A stretch of 14,495 nucleotides of DNA from Clostridiales bacterium (GTDB lineage Bacteria > Bacillota > Clostridia > Christensenellales > Aristaeellaceae): positions 1-14,495 of the forward strand of contig JAAZAQ010000016.1 of the NCBI GenBank assembly GCA_012514225.1. Reading direction: 5' to 3'. The notes under the pieces were generated by a model, which worked only from the letters and a program-made list of their open reading frames with translations, ran no database searches and was not told where the DNA came from. A program made the translations under genes and the position numbers. Of the stretch, positions 8,345 to 14,495 are shown in pieces; the first letter of the stretch is position 1, and each line of letters begins with the position of its first letter.

Positions 8345-9733
8345 ATGCTCAAGGAATACCGCACCATCCGCGAACTGGTGGGCCCCCTGATGCTGGTGGA
8401 CCACGTCAGCGGCGTGGGCTACAATGAACTGGTCGAAATCAGGGAGCAATCCGGCGCCGTCCGGCGCGGCAAGGTGCTGGAGGTCAGCGGCGACAGCGCG
8501 CTGGTCCAGTTGTTTGAAAGCAGCCACGGCCTGCAGATGGACAGCAGCACCGCCCGCTTCCTGGGGCGCAGCATCGAGCTGTCCGTCTCCATGGACATGC
8601 TGGGCCGCGTGTTCGACGGCATGGGCAACCCCAAGGACGGCGGGCCCGCGGTCATCCCCGAAAAGCGCATGGACATCAACGGCACCCCGCTGAACCCAAC
8701 GGCGCGGGACTACCCCAGCGAGTTCATCCAGACGGGCATCTCCGTCATCGACGGTCTCAATACCCTGGTGCGCGGGCAGAAGCTGCCGGTATTCTCCGGC
8801 TCCGGCCTGCCGCACGCCCAGCTGGCGACCCAGATCGCCCGCCAGTCCAGGGTGCTGGGCCAGGACAGCAAGTTCGCCGTCGTCTTCGCCGCCATCGGCA
8901 TCACCTTCGAGGAGGCGGACTATTTCATCTCCGACTTCCGGCGCACCGGCGCCATCGAGCGTGCGGTGCTGTTCATCAACCTGGCCAACGACCCGGCGGT
9001 GGAGCGCATCTCCACCCCCCGCATGGCGCTGACCGCCGCCGAGTACCTGGCCTACGAGAAGGACATGCACGTCCTGGTCATCCTCACCGACCTGACCAAC
9101 TACGCCGAAGCCCTGCGCGAGGTGTCCGCCGCCCGCAAGGAAGTGCCTGGGCGCCGCGGTTATCCCGGCTACCTGTACACGGACCTGGCAAGCATCTACG
9201 AGCGCGCGGGCCGCATCATCGGGCGCGAGGGCTCCATCACCCAGATTCCCATCCTGACGATGCCCGAGGACGATAAAACCCACCCCATCCCCGACCTGAC
9301 CGGCTACATCACCGAAGGGCAGATTATCCTCAGCCGCGAGCTGCACCGCAAGGGCGTCACCCCGCCGATTGACGCGATGCCCTCCCTCTCGCGACTGAAG
9401 GACAAGGGCATCGGCGAGGGAAAGACCCGCAAGGACCATGCCGCGACGATGAACCAGCTCTTCGCCGCCTATTCCCGCGGCAAGGATGCCAAGGAGCTGG
9501 CGGTCATCCTGGGCGAGGCTTCCCTGACGGACATGGACAAGAAGTACGCCGCCTTCGCCGACGCCTTTGAGAAGGAGTACGTCTCCCAGGGCTACCAGAC
9601 GGACCGCTCCATCGAACAGACGCTGGACTTGGGCTGGAAGCTGCTGGGGATGCTGCCGCGCACGGAGCTCAAGCGCATCCGCGACGACATGCTGGATGAA
9701 TTCCTGCCCGGGACAGGGGAAGGGGAGGCCTGA
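8345..9733 (+). CDS. ntpB: V-type ATPase regulatory subunit B
   Basis: 462 aa. Subunit B alternates with A in the head and completes each active site without hydrolysing ATP itself. Instead of a Walker A lysine loop it has SGSGLPH at 151-157, as expected. The arginine finger R350 sits in [16 protein letters not shown] and has the same number as in Enterococcus hirae Ntp[20 protein letters not shown] and [14 protein letters not shown] are standard B-subunit blocks. ATG 8345 has GGGAGGG 7 nt upstream and starts one base after the A stop. Confidence 0.98.
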   Translation: MLKEYRTIRELVGPLMLVDHVSGVGYNELVEIREQSGAVRRGKVLEVSGDSALVQLFESSHGLQMDSSTARFLGRSIELSVSMDMLGRVFDGMGNPKDGGPAVIPEKRMDINGTPLNPTARDYPSEFIQTGISVIDGLNTLVRGQKLPVFSGSGLPHAQLATQIARQSRVLGQDSKFAVVFAAIGITFEEADYFISDFRRTGAIERAVLFINLANDPAVERISTPRMALTAAEYLAYEKDMHVLVILTDLTNYAEALREVSAARKEVPGRRGYPGYLYTDLASIYERAGRIIGREGSITQIPILTMPEDDKTHPIPDLTGYITEGQIILSRELHRKGVTPPIDAMPSLSRLKDKGIGEGKTRKDHAATMNQLFAAYSRGKDAKELAVILGEASLTDMDKKYAAFADAFEKEYVSQGYQTDRSIEQTLDLGWKLLGMLPRTELKRIRDDMLDEFLPGTGEGEA

Positions 9734-9734
9734 G

Positions 9735-10373
9735 GTGGCCGTTCTCCGCGTGAACCCCACGCGCATGGAGCTGACCTCCATGAAGCGCAGGCTGGTCACC
9801 GCCAGGCGCGGGCACAAGCTGCTCAAGGACAAGCGGGATGAGCTCGTGCGCCGCTTCATCCGCCTGGTGCGGGAGAACGACGCCCTGCGGAGGGAGGTGG
9901 AGGCGCAGCTGGAGGCGGCGCTGAAGGACTTCGCCCTCGCCCGCGCGGTCATGGAGCCCGGCGCCCTGCGCCAGGCGCTGATGTACCCCGCCCGCCAGGC
10001 GCAAATCACGGTCGGCCGTCGCAGCATCCTCTCCGTGCGCGTGCCCGAGTACGCGATGGACCAGGAAAGCCTGACCCGGGTGCGCCTTCCCTACGGCATG
10101 GCGGAAACCTCCGCGCAGCTGGACAACGCCATCACCACGATGGCGGAGGTCATGCCCCGGCTCATTGAGCTGGCGGAGGTCGAGAAGACGGCCAGCCTCC
10201 TGGCGGACGAAATCCAGAAGACCCGCCGCCGCGTGAACGCGCTGGAATACGTGATGATTCCGCAGTTCGAGGAGACCATCCGCTTCATCACCATGAAGCT
10301 GGAGGAAAACGAGCGCGGCGCCCTGACCCGCCTGATGAAGGTCAAGGAGATGATCAAGGACCGCGCGACCTGA
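9735..10373 (+). CDS. ntpD: V-type ATPase central shaft subunit D
   Basis: 212 aa from a GTG start at 9735, one base after the B stop, with GGGGAGG 6 nt upstream. Subunit D is the long antiparallel helical hairpin that turns inside the A3B3 head. The N-terminus LRVNPTRMELTSMKRRL with HKLLKDKRDEL is the family signature, and the C-terminal helix with RRRVNALEYVMIP is also typical. The frame is open upstream inside the B gene, but that stretch is only a shadow. D is the last gene of the operon; in Enterococcus ntpH and ntpJ follow, but here a terminator comes about 75 bp later. Confidence 0.96.
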   Translation: MAVLRVNPTRMELTSMKRRLVTARRGHKLLKDKRDELVRRFIRLVRENDALRREVEAQLEAALKDFALARAVMEPGALRQALMYPARQAQITVGRRSILSVRVPEYAMDQESLTRVRLPYGMAETSAQLDNAITTMAEVMPRLIELAEVEKTASLLADEIQKTRRRVNALEYVMIPQFEETIRFITMKLEENERGALTRLMKVKEMIKDRAT

Positions 10374-10447
10374 CCGTGCCGTCTTGGCGCGTCTTGATTG
10401 TTTCGCCCCGCCTGGCTTTTGAATCGCAGGATAATCAAAAGAAGCGC

Positions 10448-10475
10448 AAGCCGCGAACCCCGTTCGCGGCTTTTT
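10448..10475 (+). terminator. Terminator of the V-type ATPase operon
   Basis: Perfect 10-bp inverted repeat AAGCCGCGAA (10448-10457) and TTCGCGGCTT (10463-10472) with a 5-nt loop, running into five T residues. It lies 75 bp past the subunit D stop and before the tRNA promoter. Confidence 0.9.
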
Positions 10476-10529
10476 AGTCCGGTCTTGTTCGCGGCTACGC
10501 GTTTCGCGCGCCATGGAGCCAATTTTCGC

Positions 10530-10558
10530 TTGACAAGGCAAAATGCCTCGGCTATAAT
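10530..10558 (+). promoter_or_regulatory. Perfect consensus promoter for the tRNA pair
   Basis: TTGACA (10530-10535), 17-nt spacer, TATAAT (10553-10558): full consensus at the best spacing. The predicted start near 10565 is about 14 nt before the first mature tRNA base, as expected for a strong stable-RNA promoter. Confidence 0.93.
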
Positions 10559-10578
10559 TCCCTTTGCGCTCCGGGCGA

Positions 10579-10652
10579 TGGGGAATGGTGTAACGGCAGC
10601 ACCTGCGACTCTGACTCGTATAGTCTAGGTTCAAATCCTAGTTCCCCAGCCA
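10579..10652 (+). tRNA. tRNA-Gln (anticodon CTG)
   Basis: 74 nt with encoded CCA. Acceptor TGGGGAA pairs with TTCCCCA, D stem GTGT/GCAC, anticodon stem TGCGA/TCGTA around loop CTCTGAC (anticodon CTG), T stem CTAGG/CCTAG with loop TTCAAAT. The discriminator is G. The U1-A72 first pair is typical of glutamine tRNAs. The CTG anticodon reads CAG, so a TTG-anticodon tRNA should exist elsewhere in the genome. Confidence 0.96.
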
Positions 10653-10655
10653 TCT

Positions 10656-10731
10656 GCCTCCGTGGTCTAGTGGCCTAGGACACCGCCCTCTCAAGGCGGC
10701 AACACGGGTTCGAATCCCGTCGGAGGTGCCA
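10656..10731 (+). tRNA. tRNA-Glu (anticodon CTC)
   Basis: 76 nt with encoded CCA, 3 nt after tRNA-Gln and surely co-transcribed. Acceptor GCCTCCG pairs with CGGAGGT (the first pair is a G-U wobble), D stem GTCT/GGAC, anticodon stem CCGCC/GGCGG around CTCTCAA (anticodon CTC), T stem ACGGG/CCCGT with loop TTCGAAT. It reads GAG only; a TTC-anticodon isoacceptor should be elsewhere. Confidence 0.96.
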
Positions 10732-10756
10732 AAAACGCCGGTTTTCCGGCGTTTTT
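10731..10756. terminator. Bidirectional terminator between the tRNAs and the M24 gene
   Basis: AAAAACGCCGG (10731-10741), TTTT loop, CCGGCGTTTTT (10746-10756). The GC core is flanked by A and T runs on both sides, so it works on the plus strand for the tRNAs and on the minus strand for the convergent peptidase gene. Its first base is the last A of the tRNA-Glu CCA end. Confidence 0.88.
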
Positions 10757-10808
10757 CCTATTTGTTTGCGCTTTCTCAGGGGAATGGCGGGGCTTCTGCA
10801 TCGCGGCG

Positions 10809-12029
10809 TCAGGAAATCACCACCAGGTCATGCCGGAAAGGCGTTAGCAGCTCATAGCCGTCGTTTGTAATCACGACGTTCTGCTCGATGCCGAACATGC
10901 CGTTCCCGTCGCAGATGCAGGGCTCGCAGGCAAAGCACATCCCGGGCTGGGCGACGGCGTCCGTCCCCAGCTCCAGGCAGGGATACTCATGGAAATCAAG
11001 CCCGATGCCGTGCCCGATCCAGTGGAGGGTGCGGTTGATGGGCGTCATGCCCCTTTGGTCCAGGAAATCGTCCACGGCCTTCACGGCGTCGGCCAGCGGC
11101 TCCCCGGGCTTGAGCTTCGCGAGCCCTGTGTAACAGGCGTCCACGGCAATCTGGTGATATTCCAGCTGCTTTTTTGAAGGTTGCCCGATGACGGCCGTGC
11201 GGATGATATCCGAGTAGTATCCCTTGTACGAGGGCCCGCCGTCAATCATCAGCACCTCCCGTTCGTGCCGGCTGCCGATGACCCGGTCGGAGGAAGGGCA
11301 GTTGGTGTGCGGGTCACGGTCCAGGCCGCTGCGGATGCCCATGTCCAGGATGTTGTCGCAGCCCAGCCGGAAGGCTTCCATGCCCATCACCCGCATCAGG
11401 TCGCGCTCCGAGGTCACCCCCGGGACGACGCTGCCGAACGCCTTTTCGTACAGCAGGCAGTTGAGCCTGCAGGCTTCCCGGAAGTACGCGATTTCCCTGG
11501 GGGATTTGATGGAACGGATGTTCCAGAGAAGCCCCGCGGCGTCCTCCACCTGGCATCCCTTGTCTTCCAGGAAGCCCAGCAGCCCCTTGAGCACCGGGAA
11601 GGTCAGGTGCGGGCGGAAGCCGATGCCCGTCTCCATCCCTACCTTCCTGCCCGCCAGGCCCAGGCGCTCGACGGTCTGACAGATGGCGTCCAGCAGCGTG
11701 GAAGGCTTGCCGCCGGGCGCCGCCCCCCGCTGGTAAAACAGCGTTTCTTCCTCAGGCAGCCAGGAGGTGATGGACATCGTCCCCACGCTGGACTGGGAGC
11801 CAATCATCCGCCAGTCGCCCTCGCTGTTGGCCACGATGAAGGCGGGGGTCGATATCTTGGAATCCCAGACGATGGATTGAAACCCCGTGAAATACCGCAC
11901 GTTTTCCTTTGTGCTCAGCAGGATGCCTCCCAGCCCGCTTTCCTGCATCAGGCGGACCAGCTTTTCCTTCCGGGCGACGTACTCCTCCCGGGTGAAGTCC
12001 ATCATGTAGGTCTCCCGTACCGCGCTCAC
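10809..12029 (-). CDS. M24 family metallopeptidase (Xaa-Pro/creatinase type)
   Basis: 406 aa. An N-terminal creatinase-like domain (about 1-165) precedes the pita-bread M24 domain. All five metal ligands are visible: D263 (MIDGG), D274 (YYSD), H340 (GHGIGLDFHEYP), E369 (ACEP) and E382 (GIEQN), so the enzyme should be active with two divalent metals. No signal peptide: cytoplasmic. The family includes Xaa-Pro dipeptidases and aminopeptidases but also creatinase, ectoine hydrolase and similar C-N hydrolases; the substrate cannot be read from the sequence. Start is GTG 12029 with AAGGAGG 8 nt upstream. Its GTGA overlaps the stop of the upstream TPR gene by 4 nt, so the two are translationally coupled. 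It ends at the shared bidirectional terminator. Confidence 0.9.
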   Translation of the reverse strand: MSAVRETYMMDFTREEYVARKEKLVRLMQESGLGGILLSTKENVRYFTGFQSIVWDSKISTPAFIVANSEGDWRMIGSQSSVGTMSITSWLPEEETLFYQRGAAPGGKPSTLLDAICQTVERLGLAGRKVGMETGIGFRPHLTFPVLKGLLGFLEDKGCQVEDAAGLLWNIRSIKSPREIAYFREACRLNCLLYEKAFGSVVPGVTSERDLMRVMGMEAFRLGCDNILDMGIRSGLDRDPHTNCPSSDRVIGSRHEREVLMIDGGPSYKGYYSDIIRTAVIGQPSKKQLEYHQIAVDACYTGLAKLKPGEPLADAVKAVDDFLDQRGMTPINRTLHWIGHGIGLDFHEYPCLELGTDAVAQPGMCFACEPCICDGNGMFGIEQNVVITNDGYELLTPFRHDLVVIS

Positions 12030-12841
12030 GATTCTGCCTCCTTCCGTTGCAGGTCTGCTTCCGCCGCGATGTAGCCGAAACCGGGCCAGAACCCCTTTTC
12101 CAGGATTTTCCGGTTGTTCTCTTCCGCCCGTTTGGCGTCCCCGACGCTCTCGTAGTACATGGACAGGCCGTAACCCTGCGTGGCGATGGAGATGGGCGAT
12201 GATTCCGAGCCGTCCTTTTCCGTCATCAGCTGTTCGAGAGGGAGCAGGCCCGCGCAGGCCAGCACGCAGTTCTGGTAAAACTGGTTCTCCCCGGCGTCAA
12301 AACCGGGGTCGGCGCCTTGCAGGAGCATATCCGCCTCTTCCTTCTTGCCCAGTTTGACCTTCGTCCGCCACAGCCAGGACTGGATGGCGGGCATCAGGGT
12401 GGGGTCCTGCGTCTTTCCCGTCATGGACAGGCAGGTTTCATAGGCTTGCTCCGCCTTTTGGTATTCCCCCAGCAGGTAACGGGCCAACCCCAGGTGATAC
12501 CAGGTGTCCCAGTTGTCCGGGTCGAGGCGGGAGGACAGTTCGAGGTCGGCGGCGCCCTGCTGGAAGGAGCGGACGCTCAGGTGCCGGTGGCCCCGGAAGC
12601 GAAGCAGCAGGGCGTGGAAGGGATTTTGGCTCAATCCCTGCGAATAGGCCGCGATGGCTTCCCGGTACAGCGTCTTTTTTGACAGCGCGTGCCCGGCTGC
12701 CAGCCATCCGTCCGCGTTCTGCGGGGTGTCCGGCGCGCCTTGCGCGTCCGCCGGCGCGACCTGGCGCAGAAGCCGGGGCCCAAAGGTGGTTTTGACGACC
12801 TGCGCTTCCTGCGCATCCGGTTTGCCTGCGTTATCCATCAT
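12026..12841 (-). CDS. TPR-repeat protein, paralogue of the one at 13712
   Basis: 271 aa, function unknown. After a low-complexity N-terminus (1-42), helical pairs of the TPR type follow at about 43-76, 77-110 and 111-144, with the helical character continuing to about 175 and a further pair at 220-252. It has no signal peptide or membrane span, so it is a cytoplasmic scaffold-type protein. Shared blocks with the TPR protein at 13712 include GLS-NPFH, RL-P--W--WY--G-A and LMPAIQSWLWRTKVKLG against LVPVVDWLYTTRVRLG, so the two are clearly paralogous. Start ATG 12841 (or the next codon, 12838) has GAGG 5-8 nt upstream and a good promoter. The stop overlaps the M24 peptidase start, which suggests the two products act in the same process. 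Confidence 0.8.
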   Translation of the reverse strand: MMDNAGKPDAQEAQVVKTTFGPRLLRQVAPADAQGAPDTPQNADGWLAAGHALSKKTLYREAIAAYSQGLSQNPFHALLLRFRGHRHLSVRSFQQGAADLELSSRLDPDNWDTWYHLGLARYLLGEYQKAEQAYETCLSMTGKTQDPTLMPAIQSWLWRTKVKLGKKEEADMLLQGADPGFDAGENQFYQNCVLACAGLLPLEQLMTEKDGSESSPISIATQGYGLSMYYESVGDAKRAEENNRKILEKGFWPGFGYIAAEADLQRKEAES

Positions 12842-12900
12842 ACAATCCTCTTTCCCCGCCTTGCCGCAGACAGTCCCTGCCTGGGGCGGAAGTTTGCGTA

Positions 12901-12929
12901 ATCATATTCAGTATGCATAAAGCTGTCAA
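12901..12929 (-). promoter_or_regulatory. Promoter of the TPR-M24 peptidase operon
   Basis: On the minus strand: TTGACA (12929-12924), 17-nt spacer, TATGAT (12906-12901), five of six matches at the -10. Predicted start is about 50-60 nt before the TPR gene's ATG. Confidence 0.78.
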
Positions 12930-13264
12930 ACGCTCCCGGGGCGTTCATCCGGCTTTTCCGGGGGCGTGAAGGAGGTATTTTTGTTCAGATACAGTTTTAT
13001 ATCTCCGGGATTGCAAAGCTTGGAGAAAGGAAAACAAAAGGGATTTGGAACGTCCGGTGAGCCATATATCATATATTTCGGCGCATTTGTAGCGCCTTAT
13101 CTCCGGGTTGCCGGCGCATATGCGGCTGGCCAGCGTTTGGCCAAACCGCAGATTGGTTTTCTTTTGTATGATTCCTGCGATTTTCCGGGGCGGTGGGGAA
13201 TGGGAAAATAATTGCATATAGTTACATCCTCTGTGTTTGGAATGTTTTTATATGCATTTCTTCG

Positions 13265-13293
13265 TTGACAAGGATATTCGGCTTTGGTAGGTT
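13265..13293 (+). promoter_or_regulatory. Possible promoter of the Rid-TPR operon
   Basis: TTGACA (13265-13270) is followed after 17 nt by TAGGTT (13288-13293), only three of six matches at the -10. It is well placed, about 30 bp ahead of the Rid gene start, but weak; it may need an activator or the true promoter may lie further upstream. Confidence 0.35.
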
Positions 13294-13321
13294 CACACAA
13301 ACTTCAGCGGGAGGGAAGGCT

Positions 13322-13708
13322 GTGGGAATCGTCAGGCATGACTCGGTCCCGGGGATGAGCCGGGTGGTGGCTCACCAGGGGGTATTGTACTTCACCGGCC
13401 ACGGCGCGCGACCGGAGTTCGTGACGCCCAGGGAACAGACCGCCGCCGTCCTCCAAAGGCTGGAAGAACTGCTGGTCCGCTTCGGCTCGGACAAGGAGCA
13501 CGTGCTCAACGCCCTGATATTCGTCAAGGACATCTCGGCGTACCCCGAGGTCAGCGAGGTCTGGCAGTCGTGGATTCCCGCGGAGCATGCGCCCGCCTGT
13601 ACGCTGGTGGAGGCCAGGATTTCCCAGGAGTCCGCCTGGGTGGAAATCACCCTGACCGCCGCGGTCAGGGATTACGCGGAAGCCCCGTCGGCGGGGCGGG
13701 AAGGATAA
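13322..13708 (+). CDS. Rid (YjgF/YER057c) family protein without the catalytic arginine
   Basis: 128 aa from GTG 13322, preceded by GGGAGGG 6 nt upstream. The frame stays open to 13193, but that part is low-GC intergenic sequence and unlike the family N-terminus. The Rid fold is evident: VAHQGVLYFTGHGA, QTAAVLQRLEELLVRFG, VLNALIFVKDISAYPEVSEV, and the C-terminal VEITLTAAV. RidA itself hydrolyses reactive enamine/imine intermediates with an arginine in a P-A-R motif near the C-terminus. Here that position reads PACT (C93), so archetypal deaminase activity is not expected; it resembles the Rid subgroups lacking this arginine, whose roles are largely unknown. Probably trimeric and cytoplasmic by family. 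The next TPR gene starts 3 bp after the stop. Confidence 0.88.
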   Translation: MGIVRHDSVPGMSRVVAHQGVLYFTGHGARPEFVTPREQTAAVLQRLEELLVRFGSDKEHVLNALIFVKDISAYPEVSEVWQSWIPAEHAPACTLVEARISQESAWVEITLTAAVRDYAEAPSAGREG

Positions 13709-13711
13709 GCG

Positions 13712-14482
13712 ATGCAGGATGTTACCCCGGAAGCCATCCGCGAGAATCTGGTGGCGCAACCGCAAAATTGCGAAGGTTGGCTGCAATACGGCCTAGCCCT
13801 GCATGCGCAGGGGCGGCTTGCGGAGGCGCGGGAAGCCTTCTCCCGGGGCCTGAGCGTCAACCCCTTCCATGTCCAGCTGCGCCAGCAGCGCGGGCGCAAG
13901 TTCATGGCCAGCCATTTCTGGCAGGCTGTCAGCGATTTTACCCTGGTCACCCGCCTTGAGCCTTCGTTCTGGGAGGCCTGGTATTACATGGGCGTCGCGT
14001 ACGCGGTTCACGGCGAAGACGCGGAGGCGAACCGCTGCTTCACCCGCTGTCTGCAGGAAGCCCGGGCGGCGGGGGACTCCCTGGTGCCGGTGGTGGACTG
14101 GCTGTACACCACCCGCGTGCGGCTGGGGGACGAAAATGGCGCGCGGGAAGCGCTCAGCCACGCGGAGATCGCCGCCGCGAACCCCGAAGACGAGGATTAT
14201 TCCTATGCCCGCCGCCTGCTGCTGTACAAGGGGATGCTGGGTGAAGACGACTTCTTCGACGAAGCCGTCCTCAGGCAGCGTGGAACCTATGAAATCGACT
14301 ACGTGACGCAGGCCTACGGCCTGGCCTTCCACCGCATGAGCGGCGGAAAGCGGCAGGAAGCCGTCGCTCTGCTGAAAGACATCGTTTCCCACGATCAATA
14401 CCCCACGGCCTTCGCCTGGCTGATGGCCAACAGAGACCTGAAGGAACAGGGGATTGAAATAAGACCGGAGGTGAACTCATGA
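13712..14482 (+). CDS. TPR-repeat protein, paralogue of the one at 12026
   Basis: 256 aa, function unknown. TPR-like helical pairs occur at about 16-49, 50-83, 84-117 and 124-155, with a further C-terminal pair near 195-228; no signal peptide or membrane segment. It aligns along nearly its whole length with the divergent TPR protein (SRGLSVNPFH against SQGLSQNPFH, RLEPSFWEAWYYMG against RLDPDNWDTWYHLG) but lacks that protein's ~25-residue N-terminal extension. It starts 3 bp after the Rid gene with AAGGAT as SD, and its stop overlaps the next start (ATGA), so Rid, TPR and the following gene form an operon. Confidence 0.8.
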   Translation: MQDVTPEAIRENLVAQPQNCEGWLQYGLALHAQGRLAEAREAFSRGLSVNPFHVQLRQQRGRKFMASHFWQAVSDFTLVTRLEPSFWEAWYYMGVAYAVHGEDAEANRCFTRCLQEARAAGDSLVPVVDWLYTTRVRLGDENGAREALSHAEIAAANPEDEDYSYARRLLLYKGMLGEDDFFDEAVLRQRGTYEIDYVTQAYGLAFHRMSGGKRQEAVALLKDIVSHDQYPTAFAWLMANRDLKEQGIEIRPEVNS

Positions 14483-14495
14483 AAAAACTGCTGAC
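14479..14495 (+). CDS. Start of a downstream gene, possibly an exported protein (truncated by window end)
   Basis: Only six residues' worth of sequence, beginning MKKLL, are visible. GGAGGTG is placed 5-6 nt before the ATG, and ATGA overlaps the TPR stop, so the start is well supported. A Met-Lys-Lys-Leu-Leu beginning is common for signal peptides, including those of lipoproteins and ABC transporter binding proteins, but the identity cannot be told from this window. Confidence 0.6.

Larger units (their letters stand above)
12842..13321. other. 480-bp divergent intergenic region, structured and AT-richer
   Basis: No convincing gene. It holds the minus-strand promoter at 12901-12929, a direct repeat TATCTCCGGG (13000-13009 and 13098-13107, each followed by ATTGC or TTGC), an imperfect hairpin at 13122-13149, and a candidate plus-strand -35 TTGACA at 13265-13270. 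Base composition is visibly more A/T-rich than the flanking genes. I recognise no riboswitch, insertion sequence or known RNA here. Confidence 0.55.

Noticed and set aside
6550..8367. 605-codon open frame on the minus strand across subunit A
   Set aside because: Antisense shadow of a GC-rich gene; rich in His, Gly, Arg and Ala with no family motifs, while the plus strand encodes a near-perfect V-ATPase A subunit.
8324..10027. 567-codon open frame on the minus strand across subunits B and D
   Set aside because: Same codon-bias artefact; no recognisable domain, no SD, and it spans two verified plus-strand genes.
10398..10628. 76-codon plus-strand frame
   Set aside because: It overlaps the operon terminator, the tRNA promoter and most of tRNA-Gln.
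12966..13211. 81-codon plus-strand frame in the divergent gap (and an overlapping 90-codon minus-strand frame)
   Set aside because: Neither has an SD before its start, they overlap on opposite strands, and neither resembles a known small protein.
13265..13293. Firm promoter call for the Rid operon
   Set aside because: The -35 is perfect but the -10 is poor, so it is listed only as a possible site.
13193..13321. N-terminal extension of the Rid protein
   Set aside because: The extra 43 codons are AT-rich, unlike the family N-terminus, and overlap the likely promoter; a strong SD marks GTG 13322.
1..14495. CRISPR array, insertion sequence, prophage or defence system
   Set aside because: No regularly spaced repeats, transposase, integrase or nuclease motifs were seen; the only repeats are short inverted or direct repeats in intergenic DNA.

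Overview
This is GC-rich bacterial chromosome, most likely from an anaerobic Gram-positive lineage (Firmicutes, Clostridia-like). The reasons are a complete V/A-type ATPase operon in the same order as the Enterococcus ntp operon, strong Shine-Dalgarno sequences, vegetative-type promoters (one is a perfect TTGACA-17-TATAAT), and tRNA genes with encoded CCA ends. The phylum call is inference; no rRNA or species marker is present.

Left arm (1-1870). On the minus strand lies yajC (Sec accessory protein), followed by one long reading frame that runs off the left edge and fuses ribonuclease PH to an RdgB/HAM1 XTP/dITP pyrophosphatase. A hairpin with a T-run sits between the two genes. A minus-strand promoter for yajC, whose -10 lies inside a GC palindrome, faces away from the plus-strand promoter of the ATPase operon.

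Centre (1830-10475). Nine tightly packed plus-strand genes encode a complete V/A-type ATPase in the order G/H (NtpF-like), I, K, E, C, F (NtpG-like), A, B, D, ending at a strong terminator. The rotor subunit K keeps every residue that coordinates Na+ in Enterococcus hirae NtpK. The enzyme is therefore predicted to couple ATP hydrolysis or synthesis to Na+ rather than H+. There is no ntpH or ntpJ.

tRNA island (10530-10756). A perfect consensus promoter drives tRNA-Gln(CTG) and tRNA-Glu(CTC), followed by a bidirectional terminator shared with the convergent gene.

Right arm (10809-14495). Two divergent operons are separated by a 480-bp, AT-richer gap. The minus-strand operon is a TPR protein followed by an M24 (Xaa-Pro/creatinase-type) metallopeptidase. 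The plus-strand operon is a Rid (YjgF) family protein lacking the catalytic arginine, a second TPR protein, and the start of a probably exported protein cut by the window edge. The two TPR proteins are paralogues, so each operon pairs one enzyme-family gene with one TPR gene. This is the part of the window least explained by known systems. A role in peptide or nitrogen-compound use is a guess from the families, not shown by the sequence.
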